Source: an uncultured beta proteobacterium
Lineage (GTDB): Bacteria; Pseudomonadota; Gammaproteobacteria; Burkholderiales; Burkholderiaceae_C
NCBI GenBank assembly: GCA_903828235.1
Contig: CAIKLM010000125.1
Location: forward strand, 1 to 45,909
Direction: 5' to 3'
Length of the DNA: 45,909 bases
Shown: positions 1 through 8,065 of the stretch, piece after piece
How positions within the stretch are numbered: position 1 is the stretch's first letter
How the letters are laid out: each line of letters begins with the position of its first letter
Translations under genes and position numbers: made by a program
Notes under the pieces: model-generated
The model's database searches: none
Told to the model about the DNA's origin: nothing
The model's input: the letters and a program-made list of their open reading frames with translations, nothing else

Positions 1-145
1 CAAGGAGATGGTGATGCCGGGCGACAACGTGGCCATCACGGTCAAGCTGATCGCGCCGATCGCCATGGAAGAGGGCCTGCGCTTCGCGATTCGCGAGGGT
101 GGCCGCACCGTCGGCTCGGGCGTCGTGGCCAAGATCATCGAATGA
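1..145 (+). CDS. tuf: Elongation factor Tu, C-terminal end (partial)
   Basis: The first 145 bases encode the last 47 residues of EF-Tu, the GTPase that carries aminoacyl-tRNA to the ribosome. The reading frame starts at base 2 and stops with TGA at 143-145. The typical domain III ending is visible: MVMPGDNV, then a stretch ending [18 protein letters not shown]. The rest of the gene lies before the window. It sits directly upstream of rpsJ, the usual str-to-S10 junction of betaproteobacteria. Identity is certain from the conserved C-terminus; whether the genome has a second tuf copy cannot be seen here. Confidence 0.97.
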   Translation, partial: KEMVMPGDNVAITVKLIAPIAMEEGLRFAIREGGRTVGSGVVAKIIE

Positions 146-158
146 CATGTGAGCCCCC

Positions 159-188
159 GGCCGGGCGTGCCCGGCCGACCCCCAAGGG
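159..188 (+). other. tuf-rpsJ intergenic hairpins
   Basis: The 77-base gap between tuf and rpsJ holds a perfect inverted repeat, GGCCGGGC (159-166) against GCCCGGCC (169-176), followed by a small CCCC-AA-GGGG repeat ending near 188. There is no T-run, so this is not a typical intrinsic terminator. It may be a processing or attenuation element between tuf and rpsJ. No clear promoter is visible in the gap. An SD-like GAGGA for rpsJ lies at 212-216. Confidence 0.45.
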
Positions 189-222
189 GTAGGTCTCATC
201 CATCCAAGACTGAGGAACTCAC

Positions 223-534
223 ATGTCCAAGCAGAAGATCCGCATCCGCCTGAAGGCCTTCGACTACAAGCTCATCGACCAGAGCGCGCTGGAGATCGTC
301 GATACCGCCAAGCGCACCGGCGCCATCGTCCGGGGCCCCGTGCCGCTGCCGACGCGCATGCAGCGCTTCGACATCCTGCGCTCGCCGCACGTCAACAAGA
401 GCAGCCGCGACCAGTTCGAGATTCGCACGCACCAGCGCCTGATGGACATCGTCGACCCCACCGACAAGACGGTCGACGCGCTGATGAAGCTCGACCTGCC
501 CGCCGGCGTGGACGTCGAGATCAAGCTGCAGTGA
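223..534 (+). CDS. rpsJ: 30S ribosomal protein S10
   Basis: Encodes S10 (103 aa), a small-subunit protein that in other bacteria also works as NusE in antitermination. The start is [19 protein letters not shown], the family signature, and the length equals that of E. coli S10. The ATG is preceded by GAGGA at 212-216 with a 6-base spacer. It follows tuf by 77 bases and is separated from rplC by 164 bases holding a hairpin and a promoter. So rpsJ may be transcribed mainly with tuf, and rplC onward also from its own start. Confidence 0.98.
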   Translation: MSKQKIRIRLKAFDYKLIDQSALEIVDTAKRTGAIVRGPVPLPTRMQRFDILRSPHVNKSSRDQFEIRTHQRLMDIVDPTDKTVDALMKLDLPAGVDVEIKLQ

Positions 535-538
535 TGCA

Positions 539-556
539 GCCGCCCGCGAGGGCGGC
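539..556 (+). terminator. GNRA-loop hairpin after rpsJ
   Basis: Five bases after the rpsJ stop, GCCGCCC (539-545) pairs perfectly with GGGCGGC (550-556) around a GCGA tetraloop, a stable GNRA-type loop. No U-run follows, so it could be a weak or Rho-assisted terminator, a 3'-end protecting hairpin or an attenuator. It lies immediately before the -35 of the rplC promoter, which suggests it separates the rpsJ transcript end from the next start. Confidence 0.4.
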
Positions 557-557
557 G

Positions 558-585
558 TTGCGGCTTGTCCCGCAATTGCTATACT
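558..585 (+). promoter_or_regulatory. Sigma-70 type promoter for rplC onward
   Basis: A -35-like TTGCGG (558-563), a 16-base spacer and a -10 TATACT (580-585) preceded by TG one base upstream (extended -10, 577-578). The -10 is a near-consensus match in GC-rich surroundings, which makes it stand out. Transcription would start near 592, giving a leader of about 107 bases before the rplC ATG at 699. Confidence 0.65.
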
Positions 586-614
586 CGCGGGCTTTTCTGC
601 CGTCGGCTCCGGCC

Positions 615-652
615 GGCGGACAGCTTATCCGCCCCGACCAATCGATGTCGGG
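615..652 (+). promoter_or_regulatory. Tandem hairpins in the rplC leader
   Basis: Two adjacent perfect stems lie in the predicted leader. GGCGGA (615-620) pairs with TCCGCC (628-633) across a 7-base loop. CCCGAC (633-638) pairs with GTCGGG (647-652) across an 8-base loop. They share base 633, so they would abut or compete. Together they could form a binding site for a ribosomal protein (in E. coli L4 controls the S10 operon through its leader), but no sequence match to that leader is claimed. Confidence 0.4.
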
Positions 653-698
653 ATCGTGAACAAGGCGCTCGCCGCAAGGGCTGGCGCTGGAGAAACGC

Positions 699-1367
699 AT
701 GAGCATGAGCGAACAGCTCGGCTTGCTGGGCCGCAAGGTGGGCATGATGCGCATCTTCACGGACGATGGCGACGCCATCCCCGTGACGGTGCTCGACGTG
801 TCCAACAACCGCGTCACGCAGGTCAAGACCGCCGCCACCGACGGCTACGACGCGCTTCAGGTCACGTTCGGCAGCCGCAAGGCCAGCCGCGTGAGCAAGC
901 CCGAGGCCGGACACCTGGCCAAGGCCGGCGTCGAAGCCGGCACGGTGCTGAAGGAATTCCGCGTCACCGCCGAGATCGCCGGGCAGCACAAGCCGGGCGC
1001 CGTGGTGCCGGTCACCATCTTCGCCGCCGGCCAGAAGGTCGACGTGCAGGGCACCTCGCTGGGCAAGGGCTTCGCGGGCACCATCAAGCGCCACAACTTC
1101 AGCTCGCAGCGCGCGTCGCACGGCAACAGCCGCTCGCACAACGTGCCGGGCTCGATCTCGATGGCCCAGGACCCGGGCCGCGTGTTCCCGGGCAAGAAGA
1201 TGACCGGCCACATGGGCGACGAGACCGTCACCACCCAGAACCTCGACGTCGTGCGCGTCGACGAGGTGCGCTCGCTGCTGCTGGTGCGCGGGGCGGTCCC
1301 GGGCCACAAGAACGGCCACGTGGTCGTGCGCCCGGCCGTCAAGGTCCGCGCCAAGAAGGGGGCCTGA
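699..1367 (+). CDS. rplC: 50S ribosomal protein L3
   Basis: L3 (222 aa), a primary 23S rRNA binder near the peptidyl transferase centre. Near the N-terminus is [17 protein letters not shown]; the central loop carries the family segment [18 protein letters not shown]. Start chosen at the ATG at 699, with a GGAGA at 689-693; a second in-frame ATG at 705 (MSMS) is also possible. It is the first gene of the unit driven by the promoter at 558-585, with rplD two bases downstream. Confidence 0.98.
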   Translation: MSMSEQLGLLGRKVGMMRIFTDDGDAIPVTVLDVSNNRVTQVKTAATDGYDALQVTFGSRKASRVSKPEAGHLAKAGVEAGTVLKEFRVTAEIAGQHKPGAVVPVTIFAAGQKVDVQGTSLGKGFAGTIKRHNFSSQRASHGNSRSHNVPGSISMAQDPGRVFPGKKMTGHMGDETVTTQNLDVVRVDEVRSLLLVRGAVPGHKNGHVVVRPAVKVRAKKGA

Positions 1368-1369
1368 CC

Positions 1370-2005
1370 ATGCAACTCGAACTCCTGAACGACCAGGGCC
1401 AGGCCACCGCCAAGGTCGACGCTCCGGACACCGTGTTCGCGCGCGACTACAACGAAGCGCTCGTCCACCAGGTCGTCGTCGCTTTCCAGGCCAACGCACG
1501 GCAGGGCACGCGCGCCCAGCTCGACCGTGGCGAGGTCAAGCACAGCACCAAGAAGCCGTTCCGCCAGAAGGGCACCGGCCGCGCCCGCGCCGGCATGACC
1601 AGCTCGCCGCTGTGGCGTGGCGGCGGCCGCATCTTCCCGAACCGGCCCGACGAGAACTTCTCGCAGAAGGTCAACAAGAAGATGTACCGCGCCGGCATGG
1701 CCAGCATCCTGTCGCAGCTTGCGCGCGACGGCCGCCTGGCGGTGGTCGACGGCCTCAGCGTCGAGGCCCCCAAGACCAAACTGCTGGCTGCGAAGTTCAA
1801 GGCCATGGGCCTGGGCACGGACAACAAGAACTCGGTGCTGGTGATCGCCGACCAGATCGACGACAACGTCGCGCTGGCCAGCCGCAACCTCGCCAACGTG
1901 CTCGTCGTCGAGCCGCGCTACGCCGATCCGCTGAGCCTCGTCTTCTACAAGAAGGTGCTGGTGACCAAGGGCGCGATCGAACAGCTCAAGGAGATGTTCG
2001 CATGA
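1370..2005 (+). CDS. rplD: 50S ribosomal protein L4
   Basis: L4 (211 aa) binds 23S rRNA and lines the exit tunnel; in E. coli it also represses the S10 operon. Family features include [18 protein letters not shown] and the [11 protein letters not shown] region, which form the tunnel loop, followed by an alpha/beta domain ending at LKEMFA. The frame is open far upstream through rplC, but the ATG at 1370, two bases after the rplC stop, begins the family N-terminus MQLELLN. The stop overlaps the rplW start by four bases (ATGA), so the two are probably translationally coupled. Confidence 0.98.
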   Translation: MQLELLNDQGQATAKVDAPDTVFARDYNEALVHQVVVAFQANARQGTRAQLDRGEVKHSTKKPFRQKGTGRARAGMTSSPLWRGGGRIFPNRPDENFSQKVNKKMYRAGMASILSQLARDGRLAVVDGLSVEAPKTKLLAAKFKAMGLGTDNKNSVLVIADQIDDNVALASRNLANVLVVEPRYADPLSLVFYKKVLVTKGAIEQLKEMFA

Positions 2006-2337
2006 GCCGCATCAACCCGACCCCTGCCGAACTCAAGTTCGACGAAGGGCGCCTGGCCCAGGTGCTGGTCGCGCCGATCATCTCCGAGAAGGCCACGCGC
2101 ATCGGCGAGAAGCAGAACCAGGTGATGTTCAAGGTGCTGCGCGACGCCACCAAGCCCGAGATCAAGGCCGCGGTGGAGCTGATGTTCAAGGTCGAGGTGG
2201 CCTCGGTCAGCACGGCCGTCCAGAAGGGCAAGGTCAAGCGCTTCGGCCGCACCATCGGCCGCCGCGACCACGTCAAGAAGGCGTTCGTCGCGCTGAAGCC
2301 GGGCCAGGAGCTCAACTTCTCCGGGGAGGCCGCGTAA
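2002..2337 (+). CDS. rplW: 50S ribosomal protein L23
   Basis: L23 (111 aa), at the tunnel exit, the docking site for trigger factor and SRP. Typical parts are [29 protein letters not shown], and [11 protein letters not shown]. The N-terminus is about 15 residues longer than in E. coli. Start at ATG 2002, with AAGGAG at 1988-1993 placed 8 bases upstream inside rplD. It overlaps rplD by four bases and rplB by one base (TAATG). Confidence 0.97.
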   Translation: MSRINPTPAELKFDEGRLAQVLVAPIISEKATRIGEKQNQVMFKVLRDATKPEIKAAVELMFKVEVASVSTAVQKGKVKRFGRTIGRRDHVKKAFVALKPGQELNFSGEAA

Positions 2338-3161
2338 TGGCCATCGTCAAAGTCAAGCCCACGTCGCCCGGCCGCCGTGCCGTGACGAAGGTGGTGCACA
2401 AGCACCTGCACAAGGGCGAGCCCGAGGCCTCGTTGCTCGAGCCGCAGAAGCAGAAGTCCGGCCGCAACAACAACGGCCACATCACGATGCGGCACAAGGG
2501 TGGCGGCCACAAGCACCACTACCGCGTCGTCGACTTCGTGCGCAACAAGGACGGCATCCCGGCGAAGGTCGAGCGCATCGAGTACGACCCCAACCGCACC
2601 GCCCACATCGCGCTGCTTTGCTACGCCGACGGCGAGCGCCGCTACGTCATCGCCCCGCGCGGTGTCGAAGCGGGTGCCACGCTGCTCAGCGGCGCCGAGG
2701 CCCCCATCAAGGCCGGCAACACGCTGCCGATCCGCAACATCCCGGTGGGTTCCACGATCCACTGCGTCGAGATGCTGCCCGGCAAGGGCGCGCAGATCGC
2801 CCGCTCGGCCGGCACCAGCGTCACGCTGATGGCGCGCGAGGGCGTCTACGCCCAGGTTCGGCTGCGCTCGGGCGAGGTTCGCAAGATCCACATCGACTGC
2901 CGCGCCACCATCGGCGAGGTCAGCAACGAGGAGCACAGCCTGCGCCAGTACGGCAAGGCCGGTGCCATCCGCTGGAAGGGCATCCGCCCGACCGTCCGCG
3001 GCGTCGCGATGAACCCGATCGATCACCCGCACGGCGGCGGCGAAGGCCGCACCGGCGAGGCGCAGCCCCAAGTGTCGCCGTGGAACACGCTCACGAAGGG
3101 CTACCGCACGCGCAACAACAAGCGCACGCAGACGATGATCGTCTCGCGCCGCAAGAAGTGA
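2337..3161 (+). CDS. rplB: 50S ribosomal protein L2
   Basis: L2 (274 aa), needed for subunit joining and close to the peptidyl transferase centre. The N-terminal region has [19 protein letters not shown]; the C-terminal region carries the [11 protein letters not shown] motif with the strictly conserved histidine at residue 230. The protein ends MIVSRRKK as in other proteobacteria, and the length is the usual one. It starts on the last base of the rplW stop codon. Confidence 0.98.
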   Translation: MAIVKVKPTSPGRRAVTKVVHKHLHKGEPEASLLEPQKQKSGRNNNGHITMRHKGGGHKHHYRVVDFVRNKDGIPAKVERIEYDPNRTAHIALLCYADGERRYVIAPRGVEAGATLLSGAEAPIKAGNTLPIRNIPVGSTIHCVEMLPGKGAQIARSAGTSVTLMAREGVYAQVRLRSGEVRKIHIDCRATIGEVSNEEHSLRQYGKAGAIRWKGIRPTVRGVAMNPIDHPHGGGEGRTGEAQPQVSPWNTLTKGYRTRNNKRTQTMIVSRRKK

Positions 3162-3172
3162 GGTCGTAAGCC

Positions 3173-3448
3173 ATGACCCGTTCGCTCAAGAAGGGTCCCT
3201 TCGTGGACCACCACCTGATGGCCAAGGTCGAGAAGGCCGCCGCCATCAAGGACAAGAAGCCGATCAAGACCTGGTCGCGCCGCAGCACCATCCTGCCCGA
3301 GTTCATCGGCCTGACGGTGGCCGTGCACAACGGCAAGCAGCACGTGCCCGTGTACGTGACCGACCAGATGGTCGGCCACAAGCTCGGCGAATTCGCACTC
3401 ACCCGCTTGTTCAAGGGCCACCCCGCGGACAAGAAGGCCAAGAAGTAA
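3173..3448 (+). CDS. rpsS: 30S ribosomal protein S19
   Basis: S19 (91 aa), a head protein of the small subunit that forms a complex with S13. The family start [15 protein letters not shown] and the segment [21 protein letters not shown] are present; the end DKKAKK is a normal basic tail. It lies 11 bases after rplB and 12 before rplV within the S10 unit. Length matches the family. Confidence 0.98.
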   Translation: MTRSLKKGPFVDHHLMAKVEKAAAIKDKKPIKTWSRRSTILPEFIGLTVAVHNGKQHVPVYVTDQMVGHKLGEFALTRLFKGHPADKKAKK

Positions 3449-3460
3449 GGAGCCGACACC

Positions 3461-3796
3461 ATGGCAACCGAAACCAAGGCCATCGTGCGTGGCGTGCGCC
3501 TGTCGGCCGACAAGGGCCGGCTGGTGGCCGACATGATCCGCGGCAAGAAGGTCGACCAGGCGCTGAACATCCTGTCGTTCACGCAGAAGAAGGCCGCCGG
3601 CATCATCAAGAAGGCGGTCGATTCCGCCGTGGCCAACGCCGAGCACAACGACGGTGCCGACATCGACGAGCTGCGCATCAAGAGCATCTACGTCGAGCAG
3701 GGCGCCGTGCTGAAGCGCTTCTCGGCCCGCGCCAAGGGCCGCGGCGCGCGCATCAGCAAGGGCACCTGCCACATCTACGTGACCGTGGGGAACTGA
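3461..3796 (+). CDS. rplV: 50S ribosomal protein L22
   Basis: L22 (111 aa), whose long hairpin lines the exit tunnel near L4. Visible family parts: [33 protein letters not shown], and the hairpin region [19 protein letters not shown]. Length is that of E. coli L22 plus one. An AAGGAG-type site (AAGTAAGGAGCC) lies just before the ATG. Four bases separate it from rpsC. Confidence 0.98.
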   Translation: MATETKAIVRGVRLSADKGRLVADMIRGKKVDQALNILSFTQKKAAGIIKKAVDSAVANAEHNDGADIDELRIKSIYVEQGAVLKRFSARAKGRGARISKGTCHIYVTVGN

Positions 3797-3800
3797 CAGC

Positions 3801-4664
3801 ATGGGACAGAAGATCCACCCGACCGGGTTCCGCCTCGCCGTCACGCGCGCCTGGCAGAGCCGCTGGTTCGCCAGCAAGGGCAACTTCGCCACGATGCTGG
3901 CCGAAGACCTGAAGGTCCGCGACTACCTCAAGACCAAGCTCAAGAGCGCGGCCGTCTCGCGCATCCTCATCGAGCGCCCGGCCAAGAACGCGCGCATCAC
4001 CATCTTCTCGGCGCGCCCGGGCGTGGTGATCGGCAAGAAGGGCGAGGACATCGAGAACCTGAAGGCCGAGCTCGCCAAGCGACTGGGCGTGCCGGTGGCG
4101 GTGAACATCGAGGAGATCCGCAAGCCGGAGGTCGATGCGCAGCTGATCGCCGACAGCATCACGCAGCAGCTTGAGAAGCGCATCATGTTCCGCCGCGCCA
4201 TGAAGCGCGCGATGCAGAACGCCATGCGCCTGGGCGCGCAGGGCATCAAGATCATGTCCTCGGGCCGCCTCAACGGCATCGAGATCGCGCGCTGCGAGTG
4301 GTACCGCGAAGGCCGCGTGCCGCTGCACACGCTGCGTGCCGACATCGACTACGGCTTCTCCGAAGCCAAGACGACCTACGGCGTGATCGGCGTGAAGGTG
4401 TGGGTCTACCGCGGTGACCGCCTGGCCAACGGCGAGGCCCCGCAGCTGCCCAAGACCGACGCCGACAACGAGCGCCGCGACCGTCGCGGCCCGCGCCCCG
4501 ACGGCCGCCCCGGCGCCGGCCGTGGCCGCCCGGGTGCCGACCGCGCCCCGCGCCCCGAGGGTGCCCCGGCCGCCGCTGCGCCCGCCGGCGACGCCCCGAA
4601 GACCCCTGCCGTGAAGCGCGTCCGCAAGGCCGCTCCGGCCGGCGGCACCACCCAAGGAGACTGA
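3801..4664 (+). CDS. rpsC: 30S ribosomal protein S3 with long Arg/Pro/Ala tail
   Basis: S3 (287 aa), at the mRNA entry channel. The N-terminal region and KH type-2 domain are normal, with the GxxG loop in [13 protein letters not shown], followed by the C-terminal domain with [21 protein letters not shown]. The body ends near residue 215. After that come about 70 residues of low-complexity tail rich in Arg, Pro, Ala and Gly, with runs such as [15 protein letters not shown]. coli S3 has 233 residues, so the tail is an extension. I recall similar tails in other Burkholderiales, so it is probably lineage-specific and not a frameshift. rplP follows two bases later. Confidence 0.97.
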   Translation: MGQKIHPTGFRLAVTRAWQSRWFASKGNFATMLAEDLKVRDYLKTKLKSAAVSRILIERPAKNARITIFSARPGVVIGKKGEDIENLKAELAKRLGVPVAVNIEEIRKPEVDAQLIADSITQQLEKRIMFRRAMKRAMQNAMRLGAQGIKIMSSGRLNGIEIARCEWYREGRVPLHTLRADIDYGFSEAKTTYGVIGVKVWVYRGDRLANGEAPQLPKTDADNERRDRRGPRPDGRPGAGRGRPGADRAPRPEGAPAAAAPAGDAPKTPAVKRVRKAAPAGGTTQGD

Positions 4665-4666
4665 CG

Positions 4667-5083
4667 ATGCTGCAACCCGCACGTCGCAAGTTCCGCAAGG
4701 AACACAAGGGCCGCAACACCGGCATCGCCACGCGTGGCGCGGCCGTGTCGTTCGGCGAGTTCGGCCTGAAGGCCACCGAGCGCGGTCGCATCACGGCGCG
4801 CCAGATCGAGGCCGCCCGCCGCGCCATCAGCCGCCACATCAAGCGCGGCGGCCGCATCTTCATCCGCATCTTCCCGGACAAGCCGATCTCGCAGAAGCCG
4901 GCCGAGGTGCGCATGGGCAACGGCAAGGGCAACCCCGAGTACTACGTCGCCGAGATCCAGCCGGGCAAGGTCCTGTACGAGATCAACGGCGTTCCCGAGC
5001 AGCTTGCTCGCGAGGCTTTCCAGCTCGCCAGCGCCAAGCTGCCCCTGCGCACCACGTTCGTGGCGCGCCAGGTGGGCACCTGA
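4667..5083 (+). CDS. rplP: 50S ribosomal protein L16
   Basis: L16 (138 aa), which contacts A- and P-site tRNA in the large subunit. The family start [19 protein letters not shown] and the segment [22 protein letters not shown] are both present; length is near that of E. coli (136). The ATG lies two bases after rpsC, and AAGGAG is visible just upstream within the end of rpsC. The next gene rpmC starts 13 bases later behind another AAGGAG. Confidence 0.98.
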   Translation: MLQPARRKFRKEHKGRNTGIATRGAAVSFGEFGLKATERGRITARQIEAARRAISRHIKRGGRIFIRIFPDKPISQKPAEVRMGNGKGNPEYYVAEIQPGKVLYEINGVPEQLAREAFQLASAKLPLRTTFVARQVGT

Positions 5084-5096
5084 AGGAGCCGCCACC

Positions 5097-5321
5097 ATGA
5101 AGGCATCTGAACTGCGCGCCAAGGACATCGCGGCGCTCGAGAAGGAAGTCACCGAGCTGCTCAAGGCCCACTTTGGCCTGCGCATGCAGAAGGCGACGCA
5201 ACAGCTCACCAACCACGCCCAGCTCGGCAACGTGAAGCGCGACGTCGCGCGGGTGAAGACCATCATCGCCGAGAAGAAGCGCGCCGCCGCCAAGGGCGCC
5301 GCGACGGAGGCCGCCAAGTGA
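5097..5321 (+). CDS. rpmC: 50S ribosomal protein L29
   Basis: L29 (74 aa), a small protein at the tunnel exit beside L23. It starts [18 protein letters not shown], and the middle [17 protein letters not shown] and [13 protein letters not shown] are family-typical. It is about ten residues longer than E. coli L29 because of an Ala/Lys-rich tail. The start at ATG 5097 follows AAGGAG at about 5083-5088; the frame is open upstream but that part is not L29-like. The stop overlaps the rpsQ start (GTGA). Confidence 0.97.
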   Translation: MKASELRAKDIAALEKEVTELLKAHFGLRMQKATQQLTNHAQLGNVKRDVARVKTIIAEKKRAAAKGAATEAAK

Positions 5322-5593
5322 GCGAGACCCAGACCCAAGCCAAGAACCGCCGCACCCTGATCGGCCGTGTCGTCAGCGACAAGCGCGCCAAGACGGTGAC
5401 GGTGCTGGTCGAGCGCCGCACCGCGCACGAGCTGTACGGCAAGATCGTGGGCCACAGCAGCAAGTACCACGCCCACGACGAGAAGGGCGAGTACAAGCTC
5501 GGCGACGTGGTCGAGATCTCCGAGGGCCGGCCGATCAGCAAGACCAAGTCGTGGACCGTCACGCGCCTGGTCGAGAAGGCCAAGCTCGTCTGA
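5318..5593 (+). CDS. rpsQ: 30S ribosomal protein S17
   Basis: S17 (91 aa), a primary 16S rRNA binder. It starts at a GTG that overlaps the rpmC stop by four bases, pointing to translational coupling. The core [23 protein letters not shown] and the [27 protein letters not shown] region are typical. It is the last gene before an intrinsic terminator at 5635-5669, so the S10 unit seems to end here and not to run straight into rplN. Confidence 0.97.
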   Translation: MSETQTQAKNRRTLIGRVVSDKRAKTVTVLVERRTAHELYGKIVGHSSKYHAHDEKGEYKLGDVVEISEGRPISKTKSWTVTRLVEKAKLV

Positions 5594-5634
5594 GGCGACT
5601 TCGGGGCTGCGATAACCCCGCGGCCCACCCCCCG

Positions 5635-5669
5635 AACCGGAACGCGGACACTCGCGGCTCCGGTTTTTT
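5635..5669 (+). terminator. Intrinsic terminator after rpsQ
   Basis: AACCGGA (5635-5641) pairs with TCCGGTT (5659-5665), with an inner CGCG (5643-5646) to CGCG (5653-5656) stem, and a run of six T at 5664-5669. This is a classical Rho-independent terminator 41 bases after the rpsQ stop. It would end or attenuate the S10 transcript before the peroxiredoxin gene. Confidence 0.8.
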
Positions 5670-5718
5670 CTTGCCCGCCCGTCGCGCCGGCGCCCGGGCA
5701 CCCCACCAGGAGAACCCC

Positions 5719-6234
5719 ATGTTGAAGGTCGGAGACAAGCTGCCCGCAGGCAGCCTGCAGGAATTCATCGAGGTCGAGGGCAACGGCTGCACGCTGGGCC
5801 CCAACACCTTCGACATCGCGCAGAGCACGGCGGGCAAGACCATCGCCATCTTCGCGCTGCCCGGCGCCTTCACGCCCACGTGCTCGGCCAAGCACGTGCC
5901 GGGTTACGTAGAGCACGCCGAGGCCTTCAAGGCGGCGGGCGTCGACGAGATCTGGTGCGTCTCGGTGAACGACGCCTTCGTGATGGGGGCCTGGGGCCGC
6001 GACCAGAGGACCGCCAGCAAGGTGCGCATGATGGCCGACGGCTCGGCCGCCTTCGCCGCCGCCACCGGGCTGACGCTGGATCTCACGGCCCGCGGCATGG
6101 GCCCGCGCATCCAGCGCTCCTCGATGCTGGTGGTGGACGGCGTGGTGCGCACGCTCAACGTCGAGGCCCCGGGCAAGTTCGAGGTCAGCGACGCCGCGAC
6201 GCTGCTGGCGCAGGCCCAGGCCCTGAAGGCCTGA
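5719..6234 (+). CDS. Peroxiredoxin (Prx5 type)
   Basis: A 171-aa thiol peroxidase of the Prx5 (redoxin) family, which reduces hydrogen peroxide and organic hydroperoxides in the cytosol. The active-site block LPGAFTPTCSAKHVPGY puts the peroxidatic cysteine at residue 55, with the conserved Pro48 and Thr52. Further cysteines are C24 and C80. Start at ATG 5719 behind AGGAGAA (5708-5714). It sits between rpsQ and rplN, where most bacteria have no gene. A terminator lies upstream and a promoter downstream. No own promoter is obvious, so it may live on read-through of the terminator. No glutaredoxin domain is fused. Confidence 0.93.
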   Translation: MLKVGDKLPAGSLQEFIEVEGNGCTLGPNTFDIAQSTAGKTIAIFALPGAFTPTCSAKHVPGYVEHAEAFKAAGVDEIWCVSVNDAFVMGAWGRDQRTASKVRMMADGSAAFAAATGLTLDLTARGMGPRIQRSSMLVVDGVVRTLNVEAPGKFEVSDAATLLAQAQALKA

Positions 6235-6259
6235 AGGCGCGACGGCCCAGGCCGGACGC

Positions 6260-6289
6260 TTGACGCGGCCGGCGCGGCTGTGTGATACT
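6260..6289 (+). promoter_or_regulatory. Promoter for the rplN (spc) unit
   Basis: A -35 TTGACG (6260-6265), an 18-base spacer and a -10 GATACT (6284-6289) with TG at 6281-6282 (extended -10). It lies 26 bases after the peroxiredoxin stop and 122 before the rplN ATG. This restarts transcription after the terminator that follows rpsQ and probably drives rplN through rpsK. Confidence 0.65.
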
Positions 6290-6308
6290 GCAAGGCTTCG
6301 CCGGAACT

Positions 6309-6324
6309 GGCGCCTTCGGGCGCC
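6309..6324 (+). promoter_or_regulatory. UUCG-loop hairpin in the rplN leader
   Basis: GGCGCC (6309-6314), TTCG (6315-6318), GGCGCC (6319-6324) form a perfect six-pair stem closed by a C(UUCG)G tetraloop, the most stable small RNA loop known. Given the promoter at 6260-6289, it would lie about 13 bases from the 5' end of the transcript. It may protect the 5' end or serve as part of a control element. No match to the E. coli S8 target in rplE was searched for. Confidence 0.5.
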
Positions 6325-6411
6325 GTCGTTTCGGCCTCAAACCCAAACACGGGCCCGAGACTGGGCATGCCACCCGCATCAGCGGCCGGCGCGCACAAGT
6401 CGGGATACGAC

Positions 6412-6780
6412 ATGATCCAAATGCAATCGCGGCTCGACGTGGCCGACAACACGGGCGCGAAGTCCGTCATGTGCATCAAGGTGCTCGGCGGCTCGAAGCG
6501 GCGCTACGCCGGTATCGGCGACGTCATCAAGGTCAGCATCAAGGAAGCCGCGCCGCGTGGCCGCGTCAAGAAGGGCGAGGTCTACAGCGCCGTCGTCGTG
6601 CGCACCGCCAAGGGCGTTCGCCGCCAGGACGGCTCGCTGATCAAGTTCGACGGCAACGCCGCCGTGCTGCTCAACGCCAAGCTCGAACCCATCGGCACCC
6701 GCATCTTCGGCCCGGTCACGCGCGAGCTGCGCTCCGAGCGCTTCATGAAGATCGTGTCGCTGGCCCCCGAAGTTCTTTGA
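6412..6780 (+). CDS. rplN: 50S ribosomal protein L14
   Basis: L14 (122 aa, the canonical length) binds 23S rRNA at the subunit interface. The family start [19 protein letters not shown] and the segments [20 protein letters not shown] and [19 protein letters not shown] are present. The frame is open 45 bases further upstream, but that part is not L14-like. It is the first gene after the promoter at 6260-6289, and rplX follows after 12 bases. Confidence 0.98.
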   Translation: MIQMQSRLDVADNTGAKSVMCIKVLGGSKRRYAGIGDVIKVSIKEAAPRGRVKKGEVYSAVVVRTAKGVRRQDGSLIKFDGNAAVLLNAKLEPIGTRIFGPVTRELRSERFMKIVSLAPEVL

Positions 6781-6792
6781 AGGTGCTTTGAC

Positions 6793-7122
6793 ATGAACAA
6801 GCTCAAGAAGGGCGACCAGGTCATCGTGATCGCGGGTCGCGACAAGGGCAAGCGCGGCACCGTGTCGCGCCGCGTCGACGACGACCACATCGTGGTCGAC
6901 GGTGTCAACGTCGTGAAGAAGCACACCAAGCCGAACCCGCTGAAGGGCACCACCGGCGGCGTGATCGACAAGACCATGCCCATCCACCAGAGCAACGTGG
7001 CCATCTTCAATGCCGCCACCGGCAAGGCGGACCGCGTGGGCATCAAGAGCCGCCCCGGCAAGGACGGCAAGCCCGCGAACTACCGCGTCTACAAGTCCAG
7101 CGGCGAAGAGATCAAGGCGTAA
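6793..7122 (+). CDS. rplX: 50S ribosomal protein L24
   Basis: L24 (109 aa), an assembly initiator of the large subunit. The N-terminal KOW segment [20 protein letters not shown] and the following [13 protein letters not shown] are family signatures. The protein is a few residues longer than E. coli L24. Two bases separate it from rplE, so the two are likely coupled. Confidence 0.98.
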   Translation: MNKLKKGDQVIVIAGRDKGKRGTVSRRVDDDHIVVDGVNVVKKHTKPNPLKGTTGGVIDKTMPIHQSNVAIFNAATGKADRVGIKSRPGKDGKPANYRVYKSSGEEIKA

Positions 7123-7124
7123 TC

Positions 7125-7712
7125 ATGGCGAAGACCCAAGCAGTCCCTGCCGGGAAGGCCGACGCGGTGAAGAGCGCGCGGCTGCAGACGATCTACCGCG
7201 AGAAGATCGTCCCCGAGCTGATGAAGAAGTTCGGCTACACCTCGGTGATGCAGGTCCCGCGCCTGGAGAAGATCACGCTGAACATGGGCGTGTCCGAGGC
7301 CGTGAGCGACAAGAAGGTGATGGACAACGCCGTTGGCGACCTCACCAAGATCGCCGGCCAGAGGCCCGTGGTCACCAAGAGCAAGAAGGCGATCGCCGGC
7401 TTCAAGATTCGCGACGGTGTGCCCATCGGCTGCATGGTCACGCTGCGCGGGATCCGCATGTACGAGTTCCTGGACCGTTTCGTCACGGTGGCGCTGCCCC
7501 GCGTGCGCGACTTCCGCGGCATCAGCGGGCGCAGCTTCGACGGCCGCGGCAACTACAACATCGGCGTCAAGGAACAGATCATCTTCCCGGAAATCGAGTA
7601 CGAGAAGATCGACGCGATCCGTGGCATGAACATCAGCATCACGACCAGCGCCAAGACCGACGACGAGTGCAAGGCGCTGCTCGCGGCGTTCAAGTTCCCG
7701 TTCAAGAACTGA
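7125..7712 (+). CDS. rplE: 50S ribosomal protein L5
   Basis: L5 (195 aa) binds 5S rRNA and contacts the small-subunit head. Typical segments are [24 protein letters not shown] split over the N-terminus, [37 protein letters not shown] and the end AAFKFPF. A stretch of about 16 residues ([18 protein letters not shown]) precedes the usual start, making it longer than E. coli L5 (179). The ATG at 7125 is two bases after rplX, which supports this start. Confidence 0.97.
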   Translation: MAKTQAVPAGKADAVKSARLQTIYREKIVPELMKKFGYTSVMQVPRLEKITLNMGVSEAVSDKKVMDNAVGDLTKIAGQRPVVTKSKKAIAGFKIRDGVPIGCMVTLRGIRMYEFLDRFVTVALPRVRDFRGISGRSFDGRGNYNIGVKEQIIFPEIEYEKIDAIRGMNISITTSAKTDDECKALLAAFKFPFKN

Positions 7713-7732
7713 AGGCGACCGAGGAAGACACC

Positions 7733-8038
7733 ATGGCCAAACTGTCCATCAAGCAGCGCGAAGAAAAGCGCGAGAAGCTGGTCGCCAAGTACGCGAAGAA
7801 GTACGCCGAGCTCAAGGGCATCGCGAACGACGCCACCAAGAGCGACGAGGAGCGCTACGCCGCCCGCCTGGAGTTGCAGAAGCTGCCGCGCAACGCCAAT
7901 CCGACCCGCCTGCGCAACCGCTGCGAGCTGACCGGTCGGGGCCGCGGCACCTTCCGCATGTTCGGCCTGGCGCGCAACAAGATCCGCGAACTCGCGTTCA
8001 AGGGCGACATCCCCGGCATGGTCAAGGCCAGCTGGTAA
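7733..8038 (+). CDS. rpsN: 30S ribosomal protein S14 (long, zinc-free form)
   Basis: S14 (101 aa) of the long type without the CxxC zinc site. It begins [20 protein letters not shown] and ends with the conserved [20 protein letters not shown] and IPGMVKASW. Start at ATG 7733; the frame is open far upstream antiparallel to rplE codons, which is only high-GC openness. It lies 20 bases after rplE and 27 before rpsH. The lack of zinc ligands means it does not need a zinc-independent paralogue. Confidence 0.97.
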   Translation: MAKLSIKQREEKREKLVAKYAKKYAELKGIANDATKSDEERYAARLELQKLPRNANPTRLRNRCELTGRGRGTFRMFGLARNKIRELAFKGDIPGMVKASW

Positions 8039-8065
8039 GCGCAGCGCAGAGCAGGAGCAATTTTC

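Noticed and set aside
656..1369. Upstream extension of the rplD frame through rplC
   Set aside because: The frame is open but the sequence before 1370 is not L4-like, and L3 is encoded in the other frame.
579..1499. Minus-strand frames opposite rplC and rplD
   Set aside because: Shadow frames of ribosomal genes with no family resemblance or ribosome-binding sites.
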